Assembly: GCA_023052935.1 (NCBI GenBank)
Contig: CM041292.1
Coordinates: 202,701,799 to 202,765,798 of the forward strand
From: Piezodorus guildinii
Taxonomy: Eukaryota; Arthropoda; Insecta; Hemiptera; Pentatomidae
Direction of reading: 5' to 3'
DNA length: 64,000 nt
The position numbers and the translations under genes were made by a program. This document shows positions 1 through 10,114 of this stretch, in pieces. The notes under the pieces were generated by a model, which saw only the letters and a list, made by a program, of their open reading frames with translations, had not been told where the DNA came from and searched no databases. Numbering within the stretch: the stretch's first letter is position 1; each line of letters begins with the position of its first letter.

Positions 1-286
1 ATTAAACTTGTAAACCAAAATTATACCAACAGCATGCGTTGATAGCTGAAATATATCGAATCTGTGGAATGCTAGTAAGATAAACAAACTCATTGCAAAG
101 AGGTTATGTGTTGATATTCATACTAATGAATAATACAACAAACTTAAACAGAGAGGTATTGAAAAGAAAACTCAAAATCCTACATTATTTTCTGGATAAC
201 CCAATAAAAAGTGAAATTTTATATATTTTCGATGCTAGCTATTGTTTATAATATATATTTGACACATTAATAAATAGGCATATTAC

Positions 287-493
287 CTGAATAATGATGA
301 TACCTTCTTCCATGTTCAAGGGACCTTGACCATCCCTTGAACCTCCACCAAACGTGGTAATGCTGAAATCCGTAACTTGTGCTTCAGCAAGCTCTGGTTC
401 TGATGCGCAAAGGTAAAGATGACGCAATGTAGCAGTTCGATTGAAGCAAGTTAACTCAATATCACTGACACATGTTTTTCTCAAATCGAGAAG
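287..493 (-). CDS. F-box/LRR gene, exon 5 (last exon in window)
   Basis: 207 nt, phase 0, between acceptor TTTCAG and donor CAG|GTAATA. Reads LLDLRKTCVSDIELTCFNRT, TLRHLYLCASEPELAEAQV and an acidic end NMEEGIIIIQ. The following exon would lie left of position 1. Confidence 0.82.
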
Positions 494-3400
494 CTGAAAC
501 ATCATTAAAAATCAAATTATTTATGAAGCAATGGTGGATAGCATTTATAAATAAAAGGTTATGGTTTCGGTGCACGGTATATATGTCAAAACAGAACATA
601 GATAAATGTGAACAACTTAATACATTTAGACCTATCTAACAATAAATAACAAATGAATAAAATTGGAAGCTGATTTCTACTTCACCACTCTTTTATCGAA
701 AATAATTGCACTATGTTTCGGCTACAATGCCATCTTCAGGTGAAATGGAACTAATTTGATCTAAAAGTACAAAATATTGCCAAATTCACAAATAATCATC
801 TAACAAATTTATCCTGAAATTATATAACTATGTTAAATTTGAAATTTTTTGATTTGAAAATTTGACAATATTTTGCACTTTTATATCAAATTAGTTCCAT
901 TGCACCTGAAGATGGCATTGTAGCCGAAACGTAGTGCAATTATTTTCAATAAAAGAGTGGTAAAGAAGAAATCATGTGCGATGTCAGGTACTCGTTAAAG
1001 ATCCCTACTACTACTACTATCGTGGCGCAACAACTCGGTGACTCCTCTTGGCCTCCTTCACCAACTTCCTCCAGTCACCCCTGTTCTGTGCAACTATCAT
1101 CCAGTTCTCGACTCCCAGGACATCTCTGGAATCCTTCGCCACACCGTCTGACCATCTCAGTTTTGGTCTCCCTCTTCTTCTTGTGCCGTAAAGAGGATCT
1201 TTCAGGATCTTCTTTGCTATTGCTTCATCCTCCATCCTTGCCACGTGGCCAGCCCATCTAACTCTTCCTAGCTTCATCCTCAGACTGACATCTTGATCAT
1301 CAAGCATTGAATAAATTTCAGCATTGGTCCACCTTCTCCAGTTTCCACCGATCTGTACTTCTCCAAATATTCTTCGAAGAATTTTCCTCTCAAAGATTAG
1401 GATGATCCCTACCCTAATTAAATCTGGATATGCAAAATTTAGGACTCCCACTGTAGCATTGTCCGATTAGCCACAGCAGCATAAATTATGTTAAATAAAT
1501 AAACAAACAAACAGAATAAGATAAAATTTAACATGATGTAATATCTACATCTGGCCAAGATACAAAATTAATGAGTTAAAAACAAAAGAAAAAAGATCTA
1601 ACACCAATATAAAAGAACAATGATAAGAAATAAATACATATGGTGATAATATAATTAAATAAAATTATGTTAATAATGTTATAGGTGAAATAATCAGGAG
1701 TCAGTCTTTTTCTAAATATTTTAAATTATGCCCGATGTTTCGGCTCAAGCTTGTGAGCCATCATCAGGGCATTACTGAGCCATGTCCAAGCATAAACTGG
1801 CTAAGTAATGCACTGAAGTTGGCTCACAAGTTTTAGCCGAAACGTCAGTAGAATTAAAAATATTTAGAAAAAGACTGGCTCCTGATTATTCCACCTATAA
1901 TAGTTTCTACAGTCGACTATACATCCTCAATATGTTAATAATGGTGTTTAAGAAACAGAAATGATTAACGTTTAGCTTTATTTAGGACAGTATCATAGAA
2001 ACTATTATTCCAAGGAAGATGGGTGTAATAATTACAATATAGAGCATTTAATTTGAGTGATGTAAAACATCTGTAGGTGTAATAATTACCAAGAAGATTG
2101 TTAATTACTAGTTTCATCGTTACAAATTAAGTTTTTGGCCCAGGAAATGCACTCGGTCTGGAAAGCTAGAAGTAAGGATTCTTCCTAAACTTGATGAGGA
2201 CTATGAATTAGGGATGTCTGTAGCTATACGTCCATCTGTTGAATAAAAGTGCCATACACTTGCTAGTGCTCTTAGGCTATTAATAATTTTCAAAAATTTA
2301 GGGCCAAGATTGATTTTAACTCTGTAATAGATCAGCAAATTAATATCTAATCGACAGAATGAAGTAGTAATATTGAAAGTGATTTAAAATACATTTAATG
2401 TAAGATAAAAAAATTGTTACGATAATATTGTATATTTGTGGATGTATATTGCTATGTTTTGACTGGCTGCTTTTCTAAGGCAGCAGTACCTTTAAAAACT
2501 AGCTTATTTGATATATTTAATCCATATATAAACTATATTTAATGATACCATTGGATCTCCTTTCCAAAGGTATCGTGTTTACCAATCCAATAGGTGGCAT
2601 GCAGGGTAAGATTAAATTAGACATGTTTTACAAACTGACATTATTATTTAAAACAACTTAACACATATAAAATATAATTAAACTATGCCTGGAACTTTGA
2701 TTGAGAATACTGAGGGACATTTTCACTACTATCTACTACCACTTTGCCATACAATATTACATAACAGAGAAATACCTTTAAATACTTTGTCGGCTGGCGA
2801 AGGTGGAATCAATCTTAGTCACCCCTTCTAGGCTTCATCCTCAAGCTCCTCTCTCTGACCCCCAGACGGACATCTCTTCTTCTTGATGGAAACCGACTCA
2901 CATCTTCTTGAGGATGGAATAAGACTGCCTCTTCGGATCTTCTCTCTCATCCTCGTCACCTCGGGTGGGGCTGATATGGGAAGTGCCCCGGTTGGCGGTA
3001 CAGCCTTTTTGATCTTATTTTTATCTTTTGACCACCCTTAATATTCTTGTCGGCTGCTGCTGGAGGAAACTCCGAGGGGTTTCTGGTGTTAGAGGCCGAT
3101 GGGGAAACCAAGGGAAGGGGGAAGTACACGCCCTTTGTACTTTTGCCGACAAAGGCTTATTAATATTTACTTTATTAATATATTAATTATTTAATAATAA
3201 ATTTAGAGGCCTCGGTATCCTCAATACATTACACTATGGATCAGATACGATAAGATAACTAGAGGAACCAATCATAGAAAAATAAAAGATTAAAATGATA
3301 ATAATGATTAAAGTACTCACTTGTAATGCGCTAAAACCAAAGTTAGCAGCGAGACTAGCGTAAGGAAGACAGTCACTAACATCACATCCAGATAAGATAA

Positions 3401-6400
3401 GGGTTTCTAAAGTTTCACTTTTGCTTAGAGCAAGCAGTGAATGTGGTACAAACCATCTATTATTTGACAGGTCAAGTTTCTGAAATCATTACAACAAGAA
3501 AATAAATTAATGGAATGTTTATAATATAATTTTGTAAAGTTGACAGAAATTTCAGAACATAATTATTTTATGTGTACTTCTTACCCATTTAGAAAATGTA
3601 TAGAAATCTCTTAATCCATTCTTTTTAAATATAATATTAAACATAATATATTTTGAATAATACACATAAAGTAATTTAACACAATGATCAAAAGAAATGA
3701 ACAACTTAAAACGATTATTAGAGGACGGTCTAGATAATCAATACATAAAGATTGCGAAACAAAACAAAACATTTCTTAGGAAACTGAATGGTCAGGAAGT
3801 TATTGAATAGACGGGATTTAAAGATCGGAAGAGTATTGGAGTTAAGGATATGAGATTTTATTTTTAAGATACATTTTATTGAAGCGAAAACTTCTTTATA
3901 CGGGTTATGCGATTTTTGGTTGGGGTAAAAGCTTTGATTTTGTAACCATGGTGATGGTTTGCATTACCAACAGGCTTTAGGAAACACAAGGCTGACAAAA
4001 AATGAAGGCTTTTTGTTCCTACAACTCATTACCTAAATAGTAAAGAGAGTGGTTTAAAAAAAAGTCTCGAAAAACTAATAAATTTTAAGACTTTTAGCAA
4101 GATAGAAGTATATGAAGACAAATAAACTCACCTTTGATTATATTTTCATTTATAGGTTAGTCATGGTTCTACTTATTGTAAAATTCGGATCTAGAGAACA
4201 TAGTCCTTTTTACTTTCACTTACTATATATAGTAAGGGAAAGTATTGTTATCGTGAAAAGTTTTTAATTCCAGTTTTCGACGGAAATACACGTTTTGGGG
4301 TCTTCTGAGTCCAAATGATCAAGTCCCAAAAAAAGGTCTGTGTGTGGGGTGTGTGGTAAGTCTAGCGCAAAAACCATTAGTGGTAACTGACATTTCATAT
4401 TTAAAACTACTATACGCCTCGAGATGTTACAGCAACTTTTTCACTAAAATCGGCTGACCGGAAGTCCTACTTTATCCTATGCATTTAGCACCTTTTTACG
4501 ATTTTCTCAAAAATGGCTCTAACGATTTTGATTAAACTCCCTATATCAATGTAAAATTTAATGGGCTTTAATATCATGTAGGTTTTATTCTGATTGAAAT
4601 AATCTGATGGGGTTACAATGCAGATATTTTAAATTTTCTTCCTCTAAAGTATCTTTAATTTTGTAGATTTAAAACATTTAGGCACATCATCTTATTAGAA
4701 TTGATAAATAACGCCTAAATATGCAAGTTGAGCAAATTTGATCAACAACTAAAGGAGAAAAGACCTAAAATAATTCTTTATGCAATTCTTTCACCACTTG
4801 GCCGCTTGATGGTGCTGTCATCGAGTTTTCAAAATTTGTCCCGCGTACCGCAACGTTTAGCTTTTTAATGACTTTTACAATTAAGTTAAATTCTATATTT
4901 ATGAAAATCATTGTTTTGCGTTCTAAGAATCCTTCAATTTGTTTTGCGTTCTAAGAATCCTACAGGCTACGACGACTAACATATTGCTTTTGCTACCCAG
5001 TTACATTGTATTTGTCTCTCAGGTGATACACTTCATGTTCCTACTGCGTGCTAGCAAGCTAATTAAACAAATAAATATTAAGAATCTGCTACTTAACATA
5101 GAAAATTAAGGTACGTAATTTATTTATATATTTCATGAATACATAATTAATTCGGGGGAATTTTGCCGATGTGAAACGCATATTTGTACTGTATGTGTTT
5201 ATAACATTTTAGTAATTTTTTAAATTCTCATAGACATAGAATATTGTAATTTACTAAAGAAGAGTTAGATAATCACAAATTAATTTAAAATTTGAATTTA
5301 TCTTTAAGAATCAAAACATACAATTAATTATAGGTTCTTTCTGCAGTAAATCAAGTGTGGAAATCAGAAAAATCAAAATTAAGTGTTTAAACTTTGAAAG
5401 CCATTTTATGGGTCAAATATAATTTCAAATTCTTGTGAAGATTTTTTACAATATTTTAAAAAATGACAACAATTTAATGAAACAAATTCAATCCAATAAA
5501 AATATGTCAAGGAATAAAATATTATACATTTTTGATATTTATAAATTGAACTTATGTTAAAAGTAAAAAAATATTAAGATATTATTTTTATTCTGTATGA
5601 AATGTTTTTGTTGATACTCCCCCTCCTCCCCCTCTTCAGAGTTGTCCCACTTAGTCCATCTAAAAATCTGGTCACCTTATTCTAACATGGAGTGATGAAA
5701 AGCCGAAAAAAACTTACTGAATTTCGTAGATAATATTATAACATATTATTTAATAATATCTTTCTATAAAAATCAAATGTAAATAATTCTTTAACAATTT
5801 ATTTTCGTTTCACGTGCGTAATTTAAATTGATATTAATAACAGAGGTAAGTGAAAGTAGTGTGTTTTTTTATATATACACACCAGATTTTTATATATGAA
5901 TTTTCAAAAATGGTGATAATTTGTCTTTTGCGATGTTTACACGGAAATGTATGCGTCCAATAAGAAGGAAGATTAGAAAGGAGTCTCAAGCCTTTTTTTT
6001 CTTTTTTTTTAGTATAGCATTGTCTTTTTTTAAATATAATTTTTCAAAGAATTGAAATTGCCAAGTTCAGAAAAATTAAAAGCGGGATATCATGAAAGGG
6101 GCTGAATGAAAAATGATGAAACTTGTACAGATTATACCTCGATATGATAGTTACTTTAGCATGACATTTAGTGGCGTTGTGAAGGATATGAGATTTATGT
6201 TGTAGATTAAAAATACTCTTCAAATCATAAAGATCATATTGACCGGGGCATCAATTTAAGAAAGAAGAAATACTTTCAATGGCAAAATTTTAATTTAAAA
6301 ATGTATTTATCTGGGTATGATTTTATTATGATCAGATTGCATTATTCGACTGTCTTGAACTAAATAAATTAGATGCCTCAAAATAAATTAATAATAAATA

Positions 6401-9400
6401 TTTACTATACAAATATTTACTACCGGCATCAAATAGTATTTATACTGGCGAACTGTATTCAATATGTCTGCTGCTTAAAAATCGCAAGCTGGAAATATTA
6501 TCTACATCTCAACAACAGCAGGCATTCTCATCACAACAAGCCATTGCTTCTACGCCTCCAGCCCTGATGATGACCCACAATGGGGGTCGAAAAGTTGGCA
6601 AACAATAAAGTAGTTGAAACTAATTAGTTGTTTCATTTAATGACCGCCACCCGGACTAATTCCTTTCAGTAATTCTCAACGGTCAACTAATTATATCCAC
6701 AATAATGTATTCAATATGGAAAACCCTGATGCTTATATTAAAACAAGATCATAAAAATCACTTGATCGTCACAGATTCATTGAGCTCTATTTATTCATCA
6801 GAAAACAGTAACTCAAAAGATGTCTTAGTAATGAAAATTCAACTACTCGTAAGACAATGCCTTCATTCAGGAAAAAAAACAAAACAAGTTCTTATGGGTT
6901 CCTTCTCATGCTGGCATCAAGGAAAATGAAGAAGCTGATAGAGCTGATAATGCTGCTCGTACGGATCCTGATAACGATGTTGTTTACATAGATAAGACAA
7001 CTGCTCTGGATTGGAGAGTTTAAGTGAAGAAAACCATATATAAATCGTGGACTACTGAGCGGTGCGAAAAATTGGAGAAAATCAAAGACAGCCCTGAGGC
7101 CTGGAAAACTTCTGAGAGAAGAAACCGCCATGAAGAAGTCGTCCTAGCTAGTTTACTCTGCGGCCATACTGCCATTAGCCAAACCTACCTTCTAAAGGGA
7201 CTTGCAAGACACCACTGACAGTGAAGGATGTCATAATGGACTGCAAGGCATTTAGCTAAGCAAGAAGGAACTGCAAGATCAAGAACAGGCTGGATGTCAC
7301 TCTTCGTGACTGAGAGAGGAGTGTTTAAAGTTTACTTAAGTTTCTAAAACAACGTGAAATTTATAATCGAATATAGTGCAAAAACAGTGTATTACAAAAA
7401 TAAATGTTACTTTGACAAAATAATGTATGTCTTATGCTAATGACCCTCTTTGGCTAGATGCATGTTATAAATAAATAAATAAATAATAAAAAAAATTAAA
7501 CCTTTAACTTTGGCAGTGTTTTCTCCATTCTATAAAAATATGATCTTCTTAGAGATAAGTTCTTCATAAAACAATTACGAATTTCCAATTGCTCTATTGA
7601 AGGTGGAAAATCTTCTAAAGTTACCTATGTAGAACAAATAAATAATTATTTCACCAAATTAACTAGATATTTATAACATAAAGCAAAAATATAATAATAA
7701 GGAATATATCTATAATAATTGAAACCCAATGATGAAAGAACATAGTTCTATTTACTTATTATGGTCATTAATGATAGTAAATAGGTCATAAGGAAATAAA
7801 ATAACAAACAAAAAATAAAATAAATATCTAAAAACTATGACTTGAATATCTTATTAGCCAATGAAAATAGGAAAATACATTCAAATACAAAAGTGTAAGG
7901 AGCATGAGATTTTGTCTACTTTAAATTATCACAACAAAATTTTACTCAGTGTGTCTAAAGCTCTGTCAAGGAATATTTTTCCTAAAATAGTTTGTGCTCA
8001 CCACAATTTAAAACTGTACATGTACTTTATATATTAATGGATAATATTCATATAACAATTTATATATGGTTGATCGATTTTTCTATCTTTATTGTTCAAT
8101 TTTTAATCAATGAATGAGGGTACATATACAGGGATAATAATAAAGGCACATAGTAATAAAATAAACAAAGAATTCAAAGAGTAGAAATCTTTGATAAAAT
8201 GAATTTCAGGACAAAAAAAAAAAAAAAAGCACTGATTACACTTTCACAAAATTAGTAAAGGCAGTGCTACACGGCGAGAATTCGGGTAGGTGTAGGTGAA
8301 GTGAAATTCATATTTGGTGAAAGTGAATATCAAACACTTTCACATACTTTCAACATAGTATAATTAATATTCAATTACCGTTTTTTCTATATTACTTCAT
8401 CAGTTATTTCTATTTGCCTTATATTATAAAGAATGTTTAATTTCTTAAAACCGAGTTTCTACATTAAAAAACATGTTTCCATGATGTGTATATTACACTT
8501 GTTTGTTTTGATATAACTTTATCAATCAGTTTTTACCTTTTTAAAAAAAATAAACCTTCCCCTCCTGCTACATTTGTGAACTCCCACAAGACCTCCTTTC
8601 ACCTCACCTACACATACCCTATTTCTCACCGTGTAGCACTGTCTTAATAGTCCCGGATTACTAATTAAATAACCATGATTTTCGAGACAGTCGGAGAAAA
8701 TTAGAGAAACATTTAAAAACAAATAATGTGTTTGTTTAAATGTTGCATCAATTTGGTTGAGTGAAATTGAATATTTACACAAAACACTAATGAAAGTAAG
8801 GCATTACAAAGCGGCTAAAACAAGTGATATTTGAATAAAGGTAAATCACTACTTTATTGGAGTAAAAACAGTGTCTAAAATAAACAGTGATTTCCAGATC
8901 TAACAAAAATAAAATGTAAATTTATCATTTAGTCAACCAAATGATTTGCACAATAATATTTAGAAGGTTACAATGTTTTTACCTTAGCACTATCAATAAC
9001 TTGATTTTCCAATATAAGACATCTCAATTGCGGTGCATGTTTCCCAACAACATTTAAAAACCACTTTGAAATTGAATCGTTTGAATTACTATGGCAAGTA
9101 TCGACTGGACCTTTAATAGCTAGGAAAGTAGTGTTAGCCTGGATATAATAAGTAAATTTTTTCAGAGATCCGATGGTCAATACATGCTGTCTAATATCAA
9201 CTTTTTTCCATAGAGTCTTATCAGCACAAACTCTACGCAGTCTACTACAAGTTCTGAAATCATATGTACATGAAAAATTACTAACTGAAACACAAAGATA
9301 TATGTCAATAATAGTAATGTTTATTAAGTACTTACTGTGAAAGAGATAACAAATCAACTGGATCTAAATGAGAACAAATTATCAATAGAACATCATCAGA

Positions 9401-9496
9401 AAGGGAAAGTAAATATGTTTTGACAAATGGAGTGAACTCCTCAAAGCCTTCATCAACTTTTGATTTTTTTGAAGGTGGCTCCGATGTAGTTGACAT
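287..9496 (-). CDS. F-box/LRR protein, FBXL12-like (3' end beyond window)
   Basis: Five exons (9496-9336, 9253-8983, 7624-7502, 3479-3321, 493-287) join in frame through GT-AG introns to 921 nt, 307 codons. The last exon ends in a donor site, so the gene continues past the left edge. Residues 30-75 form an F-box (LSDDVLLIICSHLDPVDLLS, then TCSRLRRVCADKTLWKKVDI), the module that binds SKP1 in SCF ubiquitin ligases. Leucine-rich segments follow (PQLRCLILENQ, SIEQLEIRNC, LKKLDLSNN, LETLILSGCDVSD, LQLLDLRKTCVSD), the usual substrate-binding part. A Lys-rich stretch (PSKKSKV) precedes the F-box. The short length and LRR order resemble FBXL12; that paralogue assignment is inference. Cereblon starts 539 bp away in the opposite direction. 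All introns carry repeats; none breaks an exon. Confidence 0.88.
703..742 (-). ncRNA. Hammerhead-like motif A (left arm), decayed
   Basis: Minus-strand CTGAAGA (739-733), stem II GGC/GCC and GAAAC are present, but the stem III ACGT is ACAT and stem I pairs only its inner three bases. Probably inactive. Confidence 0.4.
899..940 (+). ncRNA. Hammerhead-ribozyme-like motif A (right arm), perfect stem I
   Basis: Order: ATTGCAC (899-905), core CTGAAGA (906-912), extra T, stem II GGC/GCC around ATTGTA, GAAAC (926-930), GTA (931-933), GTGCAAT (934-940). Stem I pairs 7 of 7; cleavage would fall after 933. ACGT could form the very short stem III of dimer-type hammerheads. The extra U before stem II departs from the textbook core. 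Confidence 0.55.
971..1495 (+). repeat. tRNA-derived SINE (3' half) split by an RTE insertion
   Basis: Sequence 975-1008 (GATGTCAGGTACTCGTTAAA...) and 1404-1495 (CCTAATTAAATCTGG...AAATAAACAAACAAACAG) together match the 3' half of the SINE at 30178-30460. Between them sits an RTE fragment flanked by GATCCCTAC. Confidence 0.75.
1009..1403 (-). pseudogene. RTE-like LINE C-terminal fragment inserted in the SINE
   Basis: Minus-strand ORF reads ERKILRRIFGEVQIGGNWRR, VRWAGHVARMEDEAIAKKIL and RRRGRPKLRWSDGVAKDSRD, the usual C-terminal tail of RTE-type reverse transcriptases. It is 5'-truncated, has a (TAG)n tail, and is bounded by a 9-bp target-site duplication GATCCCTAC (1000-1008 and 1404-1412). 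Confidence 0.8.
1729..1773 (-). ncRNA. Hammerhead-like motif B (left arm)
   Basis: Minus strand: ATGCC, CTGATGA (1767-1761), stem II GGCTC/GAGCC, GAAAC, ATCG, GGCAT. Stem I AUGCC/GGCAU is perfect but one base out of register, and ACGT has become ACAT. Confidence 0.45.
1810..1850 (+). ncRNA. Hammerhead-like motif B (right arm), core mutated
   Basis: CTGAAGT replaces CTGANGA at the last core A; the stem II remnant and GCCGAAACGTC remain. Predicted inactive. Confidence 0.35.
2440..3240 (+). repeat. Unclassified ~800-bp dispersed repeat (copy 1)
   Basis: Matches the reverse complement of 39888-40795 in order: TTTTCTAAGGCAGC, CCAATCC...TGGCATGCAG, GGGCTGATATGGGAAGTGCC, then CCTCAATACAT. No ORF or terminal inverted repeat seen. 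GC-rich centre in AT-rich DNA. Confidence 0.6.
3321..3479 (-). CDS. F-box/LRR gene, exon 4
   Basis: 159 nt, phase 0 at both ends, with good acceptor (TTTCAG) and donor (GTGAGT). Reads KLDLSNNRWFVPHSLLALSK then TLETLILSGCDVSDCLPYAS, two clear leucine-rich repeats. Confidence 0.87.
4206..5888 (-). mobile_element. Hairpin-ended repeat (HINE-like), copy 1, enlarged
   Basis: Starts TTTTTACTTTCACTTACTAT with the palindrome ATATAGTAAGGGAAAG and the stretch TCTTCTGAGTCCAAATGATC, and ends GTAAGTGAAAGTAGTGTG...ACACCAGATTTTT. Internal DNA is about 750 bp longer than other copies and includes a tandem 27-bp duplication near 4916-4963. Canonical orientation is minus (CTGGTG end first, hairpin last). Confidence 0.55.
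6467..6705 (+). mobile_element. Hammerhead element, family C, one arm, with 13-bp TSD
   Basis: Bounded by perfect 13-bp repeats TGTATTCAATATG (6454-6466 and 6706-6718). Removing it restores the LINE frame GELYSIWKTL. Contains CTGATGA (6564-6570), stem II GACCC/GGGTC, GAAA, then the long family C arm to ATTATATCCACAATAA. The left arm is missing. Confidence 0.75.
6561..6600 (+). ncRNA. Hammerhead-like motif C (copy 0), GAAAA variant
   Basis: CTGATGA, extra T, GACCC...GGGTC, GAAA, then AGTTGGC in place of CGTTGGC, so the ACGT stem III is lost. Confidence 0.4.
7502..7624 (-). CDS. F-box/LRR gene, exon 3
   Basis: 123 nt, phase 0 at both ends. Reads VTLEDFPPSIEQLEIRNCFM and on to LPKLK, a leucine-rich repeat. 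The donor GTTTAA is weak, but frame and LRR spacing continue into exon 4. Confidence 0.8.
8259..8644. mobile_element. Harbinger-like MITE, copy 1
   Basis: Terminal inverted repeats AGGCAGTGCTACACGG...TAGGTGTAGGTGA and the inverse TCACCTACACATACCC...CCGTGTAGCACTGTCT, flanked by TAA on both sides. A 3-bp TWA duplication suggests PIF/Harbinger. No transposase. Confidence 0.72.
8983..9253 (-). CDS. F-box/LRR gene, exon 2
   Basis: The acceptor TTTCAG precedes 9253. The exon finishes the F-box (QTCSRLRRVCADKTLWKKVD) and enters the first repeats, including HAPQLRCLILENQVIDSAK. The donor AAG|GTAAAA follows at 8982 in phase 0. Confidence 0.88.
9336..9496 (-). CDS. F-box/LRR gene, exon 1 (start codon)
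   Basis: ATG at 9496-9494; reads MSTTSEPPSKKSKVDEGFEE, then the first half of the F-box. It ends CA|GTAAGT with two bases of a Gln codon left over, which exon 2 completes. Confidence 0.88.
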
Positions 9497-10035
9497 GATA
9501 TAAAAATCTTGTGAGAAAATTCATAGGAAACAAGATTTCAATGACCGAACACAATCGTTTTCCATGTTTTTAAAAATAATGTATTAAACACTTAGTATCA
9601 ACACATTTAAAAAAAAAATCAATAATCTTCTTCTTTCAAATCAATATAACGCTTAAGATCCTACATTTCGATGAGATGACTATCTTCTCCCAAAAAATTA
9701 AAACAGAAAATACACAAAAACAAAACGTTCATATTATATAACCAGTCTACAAAGTAGGTTACATTTGCTTGGCATGTGTTGAGGCAGTCATCAAACAACA
9801 CAAGGGATAAACATCTACGTCACACTCGGGGCTTTGTTTATGTCAACGTCAAAGGGCAATTTTCAATTATTGGGATAGAATAGTATTCTTTATTTTTGGG
9901 AAAAAAAGTTGTTTCACTGTTCGTGACATTTTTGGTAATTGTTACAATCTAGTGTTTTTCTTGTTTTGCTCCTTATTCCTTTCTCAGCTTTTGATCTCAA
10001 CTTTTTAGAACGTAATTTTTTAAATTTTGACTTTC
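9497..10035. promoter_or_regulatory. Putative shared divergent promoter of the F-box gene and cereblon
   Basis: This 539-bp interval separates two start codons that face away from each other. No exon, repeat copy or clear TATA box is visible, and it is the only long stretch around these genes free of recognisable transposon sequence. A bidirectional promoter is inferred from geometry; transcription starts cannot be read from the sequence. Confidence 0.5.
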
Positions 10036-10114
10036 ATGGATTCTGGGGAAGACAACGAAAGTGCTGGGAGTGAAGAAAGGTCTAGCTTAGGTTCTTTTTC
10101 AACGTTACAATTAG
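10036..10114 (+). CDS. CRBN: Cereblon exon 1
   Basis: 79 nt. Reads [20 protein letters not shown] then FSTLQL and one base of an Asp codon; donor G|GTAATT. The acidic, Ser-rich, probably disordered N-terminus is usual for cereblon. The following intron is 11.8 kb. Confidence 0.8.

Larger units (their letters stand above)
670..974. mobile_element. Inverted-arm element, family A, with two hammerhead-like motifs
   Basis: The arm at 670-790 returns inverted at about 850-974: TTCACCACTCTTTTAT on the left matches ATAAAAGAGTGGTAAA on the right, continuing past each CTGAAGATGGC ... GCCGAAAC core. Motifs on both arms point outward. No ORF. The right end abuts half of a SINE. Likely derived from Penelope-like terminal repeats (inference). 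Confidence 0.65.
1683..1920. mobile_element. Inverted-arm element, family B, with two hammerhead-like motifs
   Basis: Left arm TAGGTGAAATAATCAGGAG...CTTTTTCTAAATATTTT returns inverted on the right (AAATATTTAGAAAAAGACT...CTGATTATTCCACCTATA). Each arm holds a CTGA-N-GA / stem II / GCCGAAAC unit facing outward. The centre is about 60 bp. The right end continues with a TAGTCGAC-type palindromic flank (ACAGTCGACTATAC) that recurs at 60175. Confidence 0.62.
6421..7490 (+). pseudogene. RNase H-bearing LINE, 3' fragment, split by a hammerhead element
   Basis: Before and after 6467-6705 the frame reads ASNSIYTGELYSIWKTLMLI then HLIVTDSLSSIYSSENSNS: the E and D motifs of a LINE RNase H domain. Downstream come SWTTERCEKLEKIKDSPEAW and RRNRHEEVVLASLLCGHTAI, typical of I/Jockey-type C-termini. 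Tail is (AATA)n near 7480. Frameshifted and 5'-truncated. Confidence 0.75.

Noticed and set aside
974..1261. Plus-strand 95-codon ORF.
   Set aside because: Shadow of the minus-strand RTE C-terminal frame; Ser/Pro/Leu-rich with no family match.
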